Shown: positions 42,191 through 53,022, counted from the stretch's first letter. The stretch: DNA of 64,000 bases from Ohtaekwangia sp. (GCA_021155195.1 JAJNPV010000042.1:186001-250000), one strand, 5' to 3'. Made by a program: numbers and translations. Notes: generated by a model from the letters alone, not told the origin.

Positions 42191-42934
42191 ATGAAAACTA
42201 TTAAAACATTGGTACTCAGTTTAGGAGTTGCAGCGGCTATGCTAAGTTGCGATACAAAAGAGAAGGAAAGACTTCAGTCTAAGTTGGATTCGCTAAGCAC
42301 AGAGTTGCAGGCAAGCCAGGAAGTAGCGGCACAACTCAAGGAAGTGGATGTATTAATTGATTCAATTGACTTAAGCCGTAACGTGCTTCGCGCAAATGTT
42401 GTGGAAGGTACTTCGTACAACAATTATTCAAATCGCTTGAAGGATATTAATAAGCATATTAAGGACACACAAGTGAAAATTGCTGAACTTGAAAAAACTT
42501 CAAAGAAAGTACCGGGATTATCTTCATCTATCAGGAGATTGAAGAGCGATCTGGAATTACGTTCGCAGGAAATAGCAGCCCTTCAATTGGAAGTTTCGAA
42601 AATGCGAAGCGAGAATGAGTCAATGTCAGTGGCAATTGCTAAGAAAGACTCAACGCTTATGATGAAGGAGGATGTCATTAAAGTAAAGGAAAGTGATATT
42701 GCTTCCCTAGAGACATCAATGAAAGACGCAACAGAAAAAAATAGAATTGCCATGGCCGATTTGTATTTCAAGCAGGCGAGTGCATTGGAGGAAGTGGCAG
42801 ACAGAACAAACTTTGCACCCCGCAAAAAGAAAGAAGCTCTTCGCGAGGCAGTTGAATTATATAAGATATCCCTTTCCTTAGGCAAGGAAGAGGCTCAGGA
42901 AAGAATTAATGATCTTGAGAAGACGCTTAGTTAG
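42191..42934 (+). CDS. Coiled-coil lipoprotein
   Basis: 247 residues from the ATG at 42191 (MKTIKTLVLSLGVAAAMLSC); an upstream TTG is unlikely. The lipobox is MLSC, so the mature protein is acylated at Cys18 or close by. From there to the end it is one long coiled coil (KEKERLQSKLDSLSTELQAS), then LEKTSKKVPGL and further heptads. No enzyme motif. A structural or scaffolding role in the envelope is likely. Followed by a terminator. Confidence 0.75.
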   Translation: MKTIKTLVLSLGVAAAMLSCDTKEKERLQSKLDSLSTELQASQEVAAQLKEVDVLIDSIDLSRNVLRANVVEGTSYNNYSNRLKDINKHIKDTQVKIAELEKTSKKVPGLSSSIRRLKSDLELRSQEIAALQLEVSKMRSENESMSVAIAKKDSTLMMKEDVIKVKESDIASLETSMKDATEKNRIAMADLYFKQASALEEVADRTNFAPRKKKEALREAVELYKISLSLGKEEAQERINDLEKTLS

Positions 42935-42964
42935 GTTTGAGCAATTTGGAGGTTAGGTAGAAAG

Positions 42965-42993
42965 GCCCGGCATATTTGACCGGGCTTTTTTTT
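42965..42993 (+). terminator. Rho-independent terminator of the lipoprotein gene
   Basis: GCCCGG (42965-42970) and CCGGGC (42980-42985) form a GC-rich stem with a 9-nt loop and are followed by eight T. Confidence 0.85.
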
Positions 42994-43023
42994 ACGCAAA
43001 GTAGACTTTAAAAGATTTTAGTC

Positions 43024-43359
43024 ATGGAGAAGGGGAAAGTATTGATAATAGATGATGAAGATGATTTTGGTTTTTTGTTAAACGAATTTTTTTCGGCAAA
43101 GGGATATACAGTTTTTGTAGCCAAAACGATTGCACAAGGACTGGAAATACTAAAAAGGGAGAATCCACAATTTATTTTTCTGGATAATATACTTCCTGAC
43201 GGACATGGCTGGAGTAAAACCGATTTTATTCTGTTGAATTATCCTGAGAGTAGTTTAAACCTGATAAGTGCTATGGAGGTGCCTCTTACTTCTTCGTCTT
43301 CTTTCAGAATTTTATATAAACCATATATAAAAGATGAACTTGATAAAATATTCATTTAA
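43024..43359 (+). CDS. Stand-alone response-regulator receiver domain
   Basis: 111 residues. The acidic pair is IIDDEDD, the phospho-acceptor Asp lies in FIFLDNILPDG, and the conserved Lys is in LYKPYIKDEL. No output domain. Such proteins pass phosphate or act as brakes in phosphorelays. No kinase is adjacent; the next gene, 83 bases on, is the huge glucan synthase. A link to its control is possible from position only. Confidence 0.85.
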   Translation: MEKGKVLIIDDEDDFGFLLNEFFSAKGYTVFVAKTIAQGLEILKRENPQFIFLDNILPDGHGWSKTDFILLNYPESSLNLISAMEVPLTSSSSFRILYKPYIKDELDKIFI

Positions 43360-43442
43360 TTTTCTTAAGTTCCATACAATATAACAGTGCGCTCATTCTT
43401 GCACATCTGTTCTTTTAATTCAATTGAAATAATTTTGAAAGC

Positions 43443-46400
43443 ATGAAAGTAAGCGTACCTGCCATTGAGGAGCTATTATCACCTTTACTAACCAATACCA
43501 CAAAAGACAATTTTACCCGGAAAGGTGTTGCTGAAAACCCACCCTTACGCGCTGAGCTCTATAGTATGGAGCAAATGGAACATCATGCTCAGCAATTAGC
43601 CATTCACCATTCAGTTACATTTAATCAATCCACTGAACAGCTTTTAAAAAGACTCTCTGAAAATGAAAGGGTATTGTTTCATGTTAATGAACTTCTTTTA
43701 ACGGTTGTAAAAGAAAAAAAAACAATTACCCCCGCTGCCGAATGGTTGTTGGATAACTTTTATTTGATTGAAGAGCAAATTCGAATTGCAAAACGGTACT
43801 TGCCGCGCGGTTATAGCAAAGGACTTCCAAAATTAACAAATGGGTCGGCAGCAGGTTTTCCGCGCGTATATGCCCTTGCTATTGAAATCATCTTGCACGG
43901 TGATGGTCATATTGACATTCATGGCCTACAGAGTTTTATCAGCGCATACCAAAAGGAGAAGAACCTCACCTTGGGTGAACTTTGGGCTGTTCCTATTATG
44001 CTGCGTCTTGCATTGATCGAAAACTTAAGTCGGGTAGCCGCTCGCATTGCAGTAGATAGAGCAGATACCGCATTGGCAAACCAGTGGGCTAAAACTATTA
44101 TTGAAACTGCTGAGAATAATCCTAAAGACCTGGTGCTGACAATCGCAGACATGTCTCGGTCGAATCCACCCATGGTAAGCGCATTTGTTGCTGAGTTCGC
44201 TCGGAAGCTCCAATGGAAAGGCATGGAGCTCACTTTGCCACTTCATTGGTTGGAACAACAACTTTCTGTTACGGATGACACCATCAATTCTATGGTGTTG
44301 ACTGAAAACCAAAATCAGGCTGCCAATCAAGTGTCGATGAGTAATAGCATCAACAGTTTGCGTTTTCTTGCTAAAACTGATTGGCGGGATTTTGTTGAGA
44401 GCATGAGTACGGTAGAACTTGTGTTAAGAGGCGATGTAAATAATGTGTATGCGAACATGGATTTTCATACGCGCGATTTATATCGTCATAAAATTGAAAT
44501 CCTTGCAAGAAATAGCAGCTTATCAGAAACGGAGGTTGCGCAAGCAGCCATTGATTTGGCCAAGGAAAGTTATTTAAAGAACGAAAGTGATAAAAAAAGA
44601 TCGCACGTTGGTTATTATTTGCGTGATGAAGGAATTGAACAAACGGAAAAGGCGGCAAAGGTTCAACTCTCATTTTTTAAAGCGCTAAAGAAAAACATTA
44701 CGCGATCGGTGCCCACGTTTTATGCATTGATTGCAATTCTCCTAACAACACTCTTGGCAGGTGCTATGCTTGTGGAATCTGCTAAAGAAAGTACCATGTT
44801 ATGGCGTGTGGCGATTGGTGTGCTTTCACTTATTAGTGTCAGTCAATTCGCATTGGCCATTTCAAATTGGTTAGCCACCTTGTGGGTAAAACCCACTCCG
44901 TTAGCTAAACTGAATTTTTCAAAAGGCATTCCATTAGAAAATCGAACGCTTGTAATTGTTCCCACATTATTGGCCAACCCTGCTCAGGTAGAGAAACTGA
45001 TAGAAGATCTGGAAGTTCGATTTCTTTCAAATCGTGATCCTAATCTTTTATTTGGATTGCTAACCGACTTTAGAGATGCGTCTGATCAGACTATGCCAGA
45101 AGACGAAGCACTGATTCAGTTGGCTAAGACTAAGATTGAATCTTTAAACCGATACTATAACCGACTAACAAACGATACCTTTTTTCTTTTCCATCGGCCA
45201 CGTTTATGGAATCCATTGCAGAAAGTATGGATGGGCTATGAGCGTAAACGCGGAAAATTATCAGAGCTTAACCACCTGCTTAGGGGTCGTGGGAAGGAAA
45301 AATTTTCAGTCATTGTAGGGAACGAAAAGATTTACTCAACTGTAAAATATGTTATCACGCTTGATACTGACACACAACTTCCGCGCGATGCAGCCTGGAA
45401 GTTGGTTGGGCTTATGGCGCATCCACTCAATCATCCTGTGTATGATGAGAAGAAGAAACGGGTAGTAGAAGGGTATACCATTATTCAACCCCGCGTTGCC
45501 ATTAGTCTGCACGGAGCAACGCGTTCGGGCTTTACGCGCCTTCATGAGAATGACTCGGGTATTGACCCCTACACGCGGGTAACTTCTGATGTATATCAGG
45601 ATTTGTATGGTGAAGGATCATTTATTGGTAAGGGCATATATGAAGTCGATGCCTTTGAAAAGGCATTGAGCAATCGCTTTCCTGAAAACAGAATTCTTAG
45701 TCACGATTTATTGGAAGGATCGTATACTCGATGTGGTTTTGCGAGTGATATACAGTTTTATGAAGATTATCCCTCCCGATATCAAACAGATATTAGCAGA
45801 AGGCACAGGTGGATACGAGGCGATTGGCAAATTGGAAATTGGTTTTTACCATTTGTACCTGGCCCGGACGGACGATCTAAAGGAAATCCAATTTCAGCAT
45901 TATCAAGATGGAAGATTTTTGATAACCTAAGGCGCAGTGTAACACCCATTACACATGTTGTTTTGTTGTTGATTGGTTGGATTCTATTACCCAACCCATG
46001 GATTTTAACTTTGGCCATTGCTGCTATCATGTTGGTGCCATCCGCACTTACTTCACTTTGGAGTGCTATATGGAAACCAAAGGAAATTGGTTTTACACAA
46101 CATATAAATAATACAGTTGGCCTTACTTCTAAGAGTATTCTCCAATCGTTATTTGGCCTTGTTTGTTTACCTTATGAGGCATTCATTAATCTTGATGCTA
46201 TTGTGCGCACATTATGGCGCATACATATTTCTCGTAAAAATCTTTTGGAATGGAATCCTTCAGGATTCAGCAACAAAAGGAGTCAGGGAATACTCAATAC
46301 CTATCGCACCATGTGGGTTGCTCCCGTTTTGGTAGCAGGTTTATGCATTTATTTTATCATTACTAGTTCTTTCCTTCAGCTCTTTATTTCTACGCCATTC

Positions 46401-49400
46401 TTATTGATGTGGCTTTTGTCACCTGTGGTTGTGTCGTTTTTAGATAAGCCATTGGTTACGTCAAAATCAGAATTAAAGGAGGATCAAAAAATGTATTTAC
46501 GTGAATTGGCAAGGAAGACATGGTTGTTTTTTGAAAACCTTGTTGGCGAAGGAGACAATTGGCTTCCTCCTGATAATCTTCAGCAATACCCAATTCCGGT
46601 AGTAGCCCATCGAACTTCTCCAACAAACATTGGGCTTTCCCTGCTCGCGAATTTGTCAGCGTATGATTTTGGGTATTCAACTATTTCACAACTTATTACT
46701 CGCACAACGGATACCTTTAATACACTCCAAAAGTTAGATCGCTATCAAGGTCATTTCTATAATTGGTATGATACGCAAACATTAACAGTACTTAACCCGC
46801 GATACATTTCCACAGTAGACAGTGGTAACATGGCCGGCCATTTACTTACATTAAGACAGGGTTTTCTTACGCTTCAGCACAAAAGAATTGTTGAGCCTCA
46901 AATTATACAGGGGCTTCAGGATACGCTGCGGGTAGCAATCCATGAAGTATCTTCCAACGAAAATGGACTGCGAACTTCACTTCAATCTTTATATCAATCA
47001 ATTGAGATTCAAAATTTTGAACTGGCTGCAGTTAAGGTTCATCTGGAAAATATTCTAAAACAGTTTCAAGAGATCACAAATTCCTTGGTAACAGCGGAAG
47101 GGACGATGCTTGCAGCGTTTCCAAATCAGGTGCGATTAATTCTGGAAGAGATAATCCGGTTTGCACCTTGGTTAGGTTTTCCAATTCCCGAGAAATTTGC
47201 AACCCTAAAGTTTGTATCTCAAGTTCACACACTCGCTCAAGTAGCAGAACTCTATCAAGCAGTGCAACCTGAAATCCACAAACTGATTGCACTTGAAAAC
47301 TCAGCCGAAGAAAAGCAATGGCTAAATAATGTCGAGGTCTCTTTAAAAGAAGTGAGTGAGTATGCAAAAGATCGTATAGCCGCTCTACAGACATTGGCAT
47401 TGCAAGCTGGCGAGTTTGCAGAAATGGAGTATGATTTTCTGTATGATAAAACACAACACCTGTTGGCCATTGGCTATCATGTTACGGATCATTCGCGTGA
47501 TGTGAGTTACTACGATTTACTCGCATCAGAAGCCAGGCTCAGTTTTTTTGTTGCCATTGCGCAAGGAAAAATTCCGCAAGAGAGTTGGTTTGCCTTAGGC
47601 CGGAGATTAACTACCGTTGGCAATGCTCCGGTTCTTTTATCCTGGAGTGGTTCCATGTTCGAGTACTTAATGCCGAATTTGGTTATGCCTACGTATGAAA
47701 ATACGCTGCTTGATGAAATGAGTATTGGAACGGTTATGAAACAGATTGAGTATGGCGAGCAACAAAACGTGCCTTGGGGAATTTCGGAGTCATGTTACAA
47801 CCTGGTTGATGCTCATCTTACCTATCAATATAGAGCGTTTGGAGTTCCGGGTCTCGGATTTAAAAGAGGATTGGGGCAGGATTTGGTGATCGCACCTTAC
47901 GCAACTGTTCTTTCTTTAATGGTTGATCCGAAAGCTTCCTATAATAATTTGGTGCGAATGAAGGAACAAGGATTTGAAGGCCGGTATGGTTTTTATGAAG
48001 CTATCGATTATACACCCAATCGATTGTTGCGCGGACAGAAGCATGCTATAATACAAACCTTTATGGCACACCATCAGGGCATGAGTTTTCTTTCCTTAGC
48101 TTACTTATTACTCGATCAACCCATGCAAAAAAGATTTGAAGCGGATACTCAGTTTCAAACTGCTTTATTACTCTTACAGGAACAAGTTCCTAAGTCATCA
48201 GGTTTTTATGTGGGGTCCTCCGATCATGAAGATATTATTCCTGTACCGGTAACTTCTGAAATCCGGTTTATTCAAACAGCGCACACTCCAGTGCCAGAAG
48301 TACAGATGCTTTCTAATGGACGCTACTTTGTTATGCTTACCAATGCAGGAGGTGGTTATAGCCGCTGGAAAGAAACGGCTGTTACCCGCTGGCGTGAGGA
48401 TAGCGTGCGCGACAATTGGGGAACATTTTGTTATATAAAAGACTTTGATAAAGATGAGTTTTGGTCAACTGCGCATCAACCAACCTTAAAAGAAGCTGAT
48501 CACTATGAGGCTATCTTTTCGCAAGGGAAAGTTGAGTTTCGAAGAAGAGATGATAAGATCGAAACCTATACAATAGTGGTTGTATCGCCCGAGGATGATG
48601 TTGAAGTAAGACGGATTCAACTTAACAATCACTCCGACACCAAGCGAAAACTATCCGTAACCAGTTATGGTGAAGTAGTGCTGGCATCATCATCTGCCGA
48701 TGATTCTCATCCGGCCTTTAGCAACCTTTTTGTTCAAACCGAAATCAATGAACATCAGCATGCTATTATTTGTACCAGGCGGCCCCGCTCGAAAGAAGAA
48801 CGCCCACCATGGATGTTTCATTTGATGAAGGTGGAGGGTGTAAGTGAAAAAGAAGTATCATATGAAACGGATCGAAGTAAATTTATTGGTCGTGGAAATA
48901 CGTTAGTGCATCCACAAGCAATGAATGCCGACTCACTTTCGCGCTCGCAAGGTTCTGTATTAGATCCCATTGTTTCCGTTCAATACTCATTCACATTAGG
49001 TGCAGGTGAATCGGTGATTATAGATATGGTGACAGGCATTGCCGATACCCAGGAATTAAATCAGCATTTAATTGATAAATATCAAGATCGCCATTTGCGC
49101 GATCGTGCATTTGACTTATCGTGGACACACAGTCAGGTTTTATTAAGACAGATAGGAGCAACCGAAGCGGACGCACAGTTATATGGAAAACTTGCCAGCT
49201 CCATTTTATATCTGAATCCAGCATTGCGTGCTCAGCCGAGTGTAGTACTAAGAAATCAGCGACAGCAACCTTCCTTATGGAGCTATTCGATTTCAGGTGA
49301 TTTGCCAATCGTATTGTTGATTATTTCAGATTCTGAAAATATTTCAATAGTAAGGCAACTCATCAAAGCAAAAGCATATTGGCAAATGAAGGGTCTTGCT

Positions 49401-52106
49401 GTTGATCTCGTAATTCTGAATGAAGACTCAGGCGGATACAGACAAGTGTTGCAAGATCAAATTCAAGGATTGATTGCGGCAGGAATTGGTGTAACTACTT
49501 CTGAAAAGCAAGGTAGAATTTTTGTGAGGCCGATCGATCAGGTAACGGCCGAAGATCGAATTTTATTTCAAGCTGTTGCGCGGGTAATCATCTCCGATAA
49601 AAGGGGAACATTGGAAGATCAGGTAAACAAGCGACCAATTTTAAAGCCGACTATTCCTAAATTGATAGCAACCTCGCGCTACCTTGAGCGTGAACAAAAT
49701 CTACAACTTCCTGATGATCTTCAGTTCTTTAATGGAAATGGAGGCTTCTCAGCAGATGGAAAAGAATACGTAATCCTATCGGCAAAGGATAAACGCACAC
49801 CACTTCCGTGGATTAATGTGCTTGCCAATCCAAACTTCGGAACCATAATTTCCGAAAGTGGTTCTTCGTACACATGGCTTGAGAATGCACATGAGTATCG
49901 GCTTACCCCCTGGAAGAATGATCCGATTCTGGATAATAGTGGTGAAGCATTTTACATTCGCGATGAGGAAAGCGGACGCTTTTGGTCACCGATGGGCCTT
50001 CCAACGCTCGGCCAATCTGCTTGTATAACCAGACATGGGTTTGGATACAGCAGTTTTGAATATGCTGAAGATGGAATTCACTCTTATGTAAATGTTCATG
50101 TTGATAAAGAAGCACCCATAAAATTTGTAACCATTACAATTTCAAACAAATCAGATCGGTTGCGTAAACTCAGTGCTACCGGATATGTTCAATGGATTTT
50201 GGGAGAACTTCGATCAAAATCTGTTATGCATATTTCAACAGAGTATGACACGATTAATAAGGCGCTGATAGCCAGAAATAGATACAATGCTGATTTTCAA
50301 AACTACGTAGCGTTTTTTGAAGTTGATAATTCAAACGCTACGTATACCACGGATCGCAATGAATTTATTGGTCGCAACGGCACGCTTCAAAATCCCGAAG
50401 CAATGGGTCGTACACACCTTTCTGGTAAGTCGGGGGCTTGTTTGGATTCCTGTGCGGCATTGCAAGTTGTGTTTGAACTCGAGCCGGGAGCAGAACAGAA
50501 AATTGTTTTTAAGATAGGAGCCGGAAAAGATATTAATGAAGCACTTAATACGATCAAACATTTTAAGGGAAGTGCATCGGTAGATCAATCACTACATCAA
50601 GTGAAGGAATTCTGGAGCAAAACGTTAGGAACTATTCAGGTCAATACACCCGATCCATCCGTAAATATTTTAGCAAATGGTTGGTTATTGTATCAGGTGC
50701 TTGCGTGCAGACTTTGGGGACGCAGCGGGTTGTATCAATCAGGAGGTGCATTTGGCTTTCGCGATCAATTGCAAGATGTGCTTGCGCTTATGCATGCACA
50801 ACCTGAATTAACAAGGCAACAAATTTTGGCTTGTGCGTCCCGTCAATTTAAAGAAGGTGATGTTCAACATTGGTGGCATCCGCCCACTGGAAGAGGTGTA
50901 AGAACACTATGTTCGGATGATTTTTTATGGTTGCCTTTTGTAACCAGTCGTTATGTAAACACTACGGGTGACTTAACTGTTTTGAATGAACAAATCAGCT
51001 ACTTGCAGGGGCGAAGGTTAAATGTTGAAGAGGAATCATACTATGATTTGCCAATACTTTCGGATGATCGGGCAACTGTTTATGATCATTGTAAACGTGC
51101 CATTGAAAATGCTTTACGCTTTGGAAGTCATGGTTTACCCCTTATGGGTTCTGGTGATTGGAACGATGGAATGAACATGGTGGGCATACATGGAAAAGGC
51201 GAAAGTATATGGCTTGCATTTTTCCTCTATGATGTGTTGAATCGATTCACAAAAGTAGCTTCTCTTCAGGGAGATCTTGAATTTGTTACCACATGTAAGA
51301 AGCAAGCAGCCCAATTAGTAGAAAATATTAATACCCATGCATGGGATGGCGAATGGTACAAGCGTGCTTATTTTGATGATGGCACGCCTCTGGGCACCAA
51401 AACTAACGATGAATGTAAAATCGATGCCATTTCTCAAAGTTGGTCGGTACTATCCAATGGGGGTGAATCCGACCGATCGATTACTTCAATGGAGGCTGCC
51501 AATAATTTCCTTATCAATCGCGACAAGGGAATCATCCAATTGTTGGAACCACCTTTCGATGTTTCGGAACTCAATCCTGGTTACATAAAAGGATATGTTC
51601 CGGGTGTTCGCGAAAATGGAGGTCAGTATAGTCATGCTGCAATTTGGATGGTTATGGCGTTTGCCAAGTTGGGCGATCACGAAAAAACTTCTGAGCTGTT
51701 GAAGATGATAAATCCGATTCATCATGGTGCTACAGCCGATCAGGTTTCTACCTATAAGGTGGAGCCTTATGTGATGGCTGCCGATGTTTACGGAGTGGCT
51801 CCCCACATTGGAAGGGGCGGCTGGACTTGGTACACGGGGTCTGCCGGTTGGATGTATCAACTTATTTTGGAATCCTTTCTTGGATTTAATCGGGAGGGTA
51901 ACAGATTGAATTTTAATCCTTGTGTCCCAAGAGATTGGAAATCATTCAGTGTGATTTATCGCTTTCAGGAAACTAACTATACAATACATGTTCATCAGAT
52001 TGGATATGATGAGAGATCGCTAATGGTTGATGGCGTGCTGCAGTCAGATAATACTATCCAAATGATAAATGACGGGAATAACCACGAGGTTAATCTGTAT
52101 CTCTAA
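43443..52106 (+). CDS. ndvB: Cyclic beta-1,2-glucan synthase (NdvB/ChvB family)
   Basis: 2887 residues, the usual size. Membrane segments at about 421-445, 450-470, 838-875 and 956-1005. The GT84 glucosyltransferase domain lies between the first pairs, with DTDTQLPRDAAWKL near 637 and RRHRWIRGDWQIGNW near 785. A DUF3131/glycoamylase-like domain covers about 1020-1540. Two GH94-associated carbohydrate-binding sandwiches begin near 1600 and 2120. The GH94 phosphorylase domain covers about 2380-2800, with the catalytic Asp in GSGDWNDGMN near 2570. It makes cyclic glucans from UDP-glucose and fixes their length. Expression of periplasmic glucan suggests osmotic protection. Confidence 0.92.
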   Translation: MKVSVPAIEELLSPLLTNTTKDNFTRKGVAENPPLRAELYSMEQMEHHAQQLAIHHSVTFNQSTEQLLKRLSENERVLFHVNELLLTVVKEKKTITPAAEWLLDNFYLIEEQIRIAKRYLPRGYSKGLPKLTNGSAAGFPRVYALAIEIILHGDGHIDIHGLQSFISAYQKEKNLTLGELWAVPIMLRLALIENLSRVAARIAVDRADTALANQWAKTIIETAENNPKDLVLTIADMSRSNPPMVSAFVAEFARKLQWKGMELTLPLHWLEQQLSVTDDTINSMVLTENQNQAANQVSMSNSINSLRFLAKTDWRDFVESMSTVELVLRGDVNNVYANMDFHTRDLYRHKIEILARNSSLSETEVAQAAIDLAKESYLKNESDKKRSHVGYYLRDEGIEQTEKAAKVQLSFFKALKKNITRSVPTFYALIAILLTTLLAGAMLVESAKESTMLWRVAIGVLSLISVSQFALAISNWLATLWVKPTPLAKLNFSKGIPLENRTLVIVPTLLANPAQVEKLIEDLEVRFLSNRDPNLLFGLLTDFRDASDQTMPEDEALIQLAKTKIESLNRYYNRLTNDTFFLFHRPRLWNPLQKVWMGYERKRGKLSELNHLLRGRGKEKFSVIVGNEKIYSTVKYVITLDTDTQLPRDAAWKLVGLMAHPLNHPVYDEKKKRVVEGYTIIQPRVAISLHGATRSGFTRLHENDSGIDPYTRVTSDVYQDLYGEGSFIGKGIYEVDAFEKALSNRFPENRILSHDLLEGSYTRCGFASDIQFYEDYPSRYQTDISRRHRWIRGDWQIGNWFLPFVPGPDGRSKGNPISALSRWKIFDNLRRSVTPITHVVLLLIGWILLPNPWILTLAIAAIMLVPSALTSLWSAIWKPKEIGFTQHINNTVGLTSKSILQSLFGLVCLPYEAFINLDAIVRTLWRIHISRKNLLEWNPSGFSNKRSQGILNTYRTMWVAPVLVAGLCIYFIITSSFLQLFISTPFLLMWLLSPVVVSFLDKPLVTSKSELKEDQKMYLRELARKTWLFFENLVGEGDNWLPPDNLQQYPIPVVAHRTSPTNIGLSLLANLSAYDFGYSTISQLITRTTDTFNTLQKLDRYQGHFYNWYDTQTLTVLNPRYISTVDSGNMAGHLLTLRQGFLTLQHKRIVEPQIIQGLQDTLRVAIHEVSSNENGLRTSLQSLYQSIEIQNFELAAVKVHLENILKQFQEITNSLVTAEGTMLAAFPNQVRLILEEIIRFAPWLGFPIPEKFATLKFVSQVHTLAQVAELYQAVQPEIHKLIALENSAEEKQWLNNVEVSLKEVSEYAKDRIAALQTLALQAGEFAEMEYDFLYDKTQHLLAIGYHVTDHSRDVSYYDLLASEARLSFFVAIAQGKIPQESWFALGRRLTTVGNAPVLLSWSGSMFEYLMPNLVMPTYENTLLDEMSIGTVMKQIEYGEQQNVPWGISESCYNLVDAHLTYQYRAFGVPGLGFKRGLGQDLVIAPYATVLSLMVDPKASYNNLVRMKEQGFEGRYGFYEAIDYTPNRLLRGQKHAIIQTFMAHHQGMSFLSLAYLLLDQPMQKRFEADTQFQTALLLLQEQVPKSSGFYVGSSDHEDIIPVPVTSEIRFIQTAHTPVPEVQMLSNGRYFVMLTNAGGGYSRWKETAVTRWREDSVRDNWGTFCYIKDFDKDEFWSTAHQPTLKEADHYEAIFSQGKVEFRRRDDKIETYTIVVVSPEDDVEVRRIQLNNHSDTKRKLSVTSYGEVVLASSSADDSHPAFSNLFVQTEINEHQHAIICTRRPRSKEERPPWMFHLMKVEGVSEKEVSYETDRSKFIGRGNTLVHPQAMNADSLSRSQGSVLDPIVSVQYSFTLGAGESVIIDMVTGIADTQELNQHLIDKYQDRHLRDRAFDLSWTHSQVLLRQIGATEADAQLYGKLASSILYLNPALRAQPSVVLRNQRQQPSLWSYSISGDLPIVLLIISDSENISIVRQLIKAKAYWQMKGLAVDLVILNEDSGGYRQVLQDQIQGLIAAGIGVTTSEKQGRIFVRPIDQVTAEDRILFQAVARVIISDKRGTLEDQVNKRPILKPTIPKLIATSRYLEREQNLQLPDDLQFFNGNGGFSADGKEYVILSAKDKRTPLPWINVLANPNFGTIISESGSSYTWLENAHEYRLTPWKNDPILDNSGEAFYIRDEESGRFWSPMGLPTLGQSACITRHGFGYSSFEYAEDGIHSYVNVHVDKEAPIKFVTITISNKSDRLRKLSATGYVQWILGELRSKSVMHISTEYDTINKALIARNRYNADFQNYVAFFEVDNSNATYTTDRNEFIGRNGTLQNPEAMGRTHLSGKSGACLDSCAALQVVFELEPGAEQKIVFKIGAGKDINEALNTIKHFKGSASVDQSLHQVKEFWSKTLGTIQVNTPDPSVNILANGWLLYQVLACRLWGRSGLYQSGGAFGFRDQLQDVLALMHAQPELTRQQILACASRQFKEGDVQHWWHPPTGRGVRTLCSDDFLWLPFVTSRYVNTTGDLTVLNEQISYLQGRRLNVEEESYYDLPILSDDRATVYDHCKRAIENALRFGSHGLPLMGSGDWNDGMNMVGIHGKGESIWLAFFLYDVLNRFTKVASLQGDLEFVTTCKKQAAQLVENINTHAWDGEWYKRAYFDDGTPLGTKTNDECKIDAISQSWSVLSNGGESDRSITSMEAANNFLINRDKGIIQLLEPPFDVSELNPGYIKGYVPGVRENGGQYSHAAIWMVMAFAKLGDHEKTSELLKMINPIHHGATADQVSTYKVEPYVMAADVYGVAPHIGRGGWTWYTGSAGWMYQLILESFLGFNREGNRLNFNPCVPRDWKSFSVIYRFQETNYTIHVHQIGYDERSLMVDGVLQSDNTIQMINDGNNHEVNLYL

Positions 52107-52120
52107 CATCAAAATTAAAA

Positions 52121-52152
52121 ACAAAAAAGAAGACCTCATTAAGAGGTCTTCT
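52121..52152 (-). terminator. Terminator between ndvB and the DUF2541-like gene
   Basis: AGAAGACCTC (52128-52137) and GAGGTCTTCT (52143-52152) form a perfect 10-bp stem with a 5-nt loop. The minus strand continues with TTTTTTGTTTTT, so it terminates the minus-strand gene; it may also stop ndvB transcripts. Confidence 0.8.
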
Positions 52153-52179
52153 AACACGGGGGAGTGAACCTAACCCTTT

Positions 52180-52593
52180 TCACTTTTTCCCCCATATTTC
52201 CACTACCGCTTTTTTATCAGCAGGCCTTTCGGTGTCATACCAAAATGTAATTTTTTCTATTTCCCGGGTGTTCCCATATAAATCAATGCTTCGGCCATCA
52301 TTTACATTAGTTGAAAATGAAACTTCTTGTGTTTCACCACTTTTAAAATGAACCGTACATTTGTGCAGATTGATAGCGCCATTATTTACTTTAAATTTTA
52401 GTGCGGTAAATGCACCACTTTTTTTCAACGATACCACATCCCGATCCAAGGTATAATCAACGGTTTGCGCACCCAACAATATCCAATCATCATGGATGTC
52501 ATTGTTAGTTTTATGAGGGTAGTTTGCAAATGAACGCTCAACAAGGGCAATCAACACAACAGCAGCTAGTATTATAATTTGTTTCGCTTTCAT
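52180..52593 (-). CDS. DUF2541-like secreted protein
   Basis: 137 residues from the ATG at 52593 (MKAKQIIILAAVVLIALVER); an upstream TTG is less likely. A signal peptide is followed by a beta-rich domain: DDWILLGAQTVDYTLDRDVV, LKFKVNNGAINLHKCTVHFK and the ending SIDLYGNTREIEKITFWYDT. The motif order fits DUF2541. Function of the family is unknown. A short 50-codon gene precedes it and a terminator follows. Confidence 0.7.
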   Translation of the reverse strand: MKAKQIIILAAVVLIALVERSFANYPHKTNNDIHDDWILLGAQTVDYTLDRDVVSLKKSGAFTALKFKVNNGAINLHKCTVHFKSGETQEVSFSTNVNDGRSIDLYGNTREIEKITFWYDTERPADKKAVVEIWGKK

Positions 52594-52619
52594 AATTTGT
52601 GCTTTAGAAGTTAATGGAT

Positions 52620-52772
52620 TCAATTCCTTCTTGAATTTTTTTCCTTGTAAAGTTTCTTCCAGTCTTCTTCCTGCTCAAGTTCATCAAAGAGTGCCTGGTT
52701 ATTGTATTCATACACTCCACGATGAGCTGAAGATTTGCTGCTCCTCTGCATCCTTTTTGTTTTCGTTTTCAT
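52620..52772 (-). CDS. Small basic protein, 50 residues
   Basis: MKTKTKRMQRSSKSSAHRGV starts this frame at 52772, and a conserved-looking acidic helix follows (ALFDELEQEEDWKKLYKEKN). No signal peptide or membrane segment. It lies 26 bases upstream of the DUF2541-like start on the same strand and is probably co-transcribed. The function is unknown; the coding call rests on codon-like composition and position only. Confidence 0.4.
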   Translation of the reverse strand: MKTKTKRMQRSSKSSAHRGVYEYNNQALFDELEQEEDWKKLYKEKNSRRN

Positions 52773-53022
52773 GCCGTTTTTCATTTATGTTGAACATTGG
52801 CTACAGTAATCTGAATAAATAACAATCATACCAAAACAAGCATCTTAAAAAACGCTGCATTTTAAGGTCTTTTTAGCTTCATGAATGGGGAAGATTTTTC
52901 ACCGTGAGGAATTGGTGTGGAAAGATTTTCTCTCCTAAGAATTAGAAAAGTGCGCTGTCGATACGATTTCAGGGTTTTTAAGTCGGCATTAAAATTTCTG
53001 ATCTCAAATAAAACCAAGCACA

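Noticed and set aside
52631..52822. 63-codon plus-strand frame
   Set aside because: It lies opposite the better-supported 50-residue minus-strand gene and has a Cys/Ser-rich, shadow-like composition.
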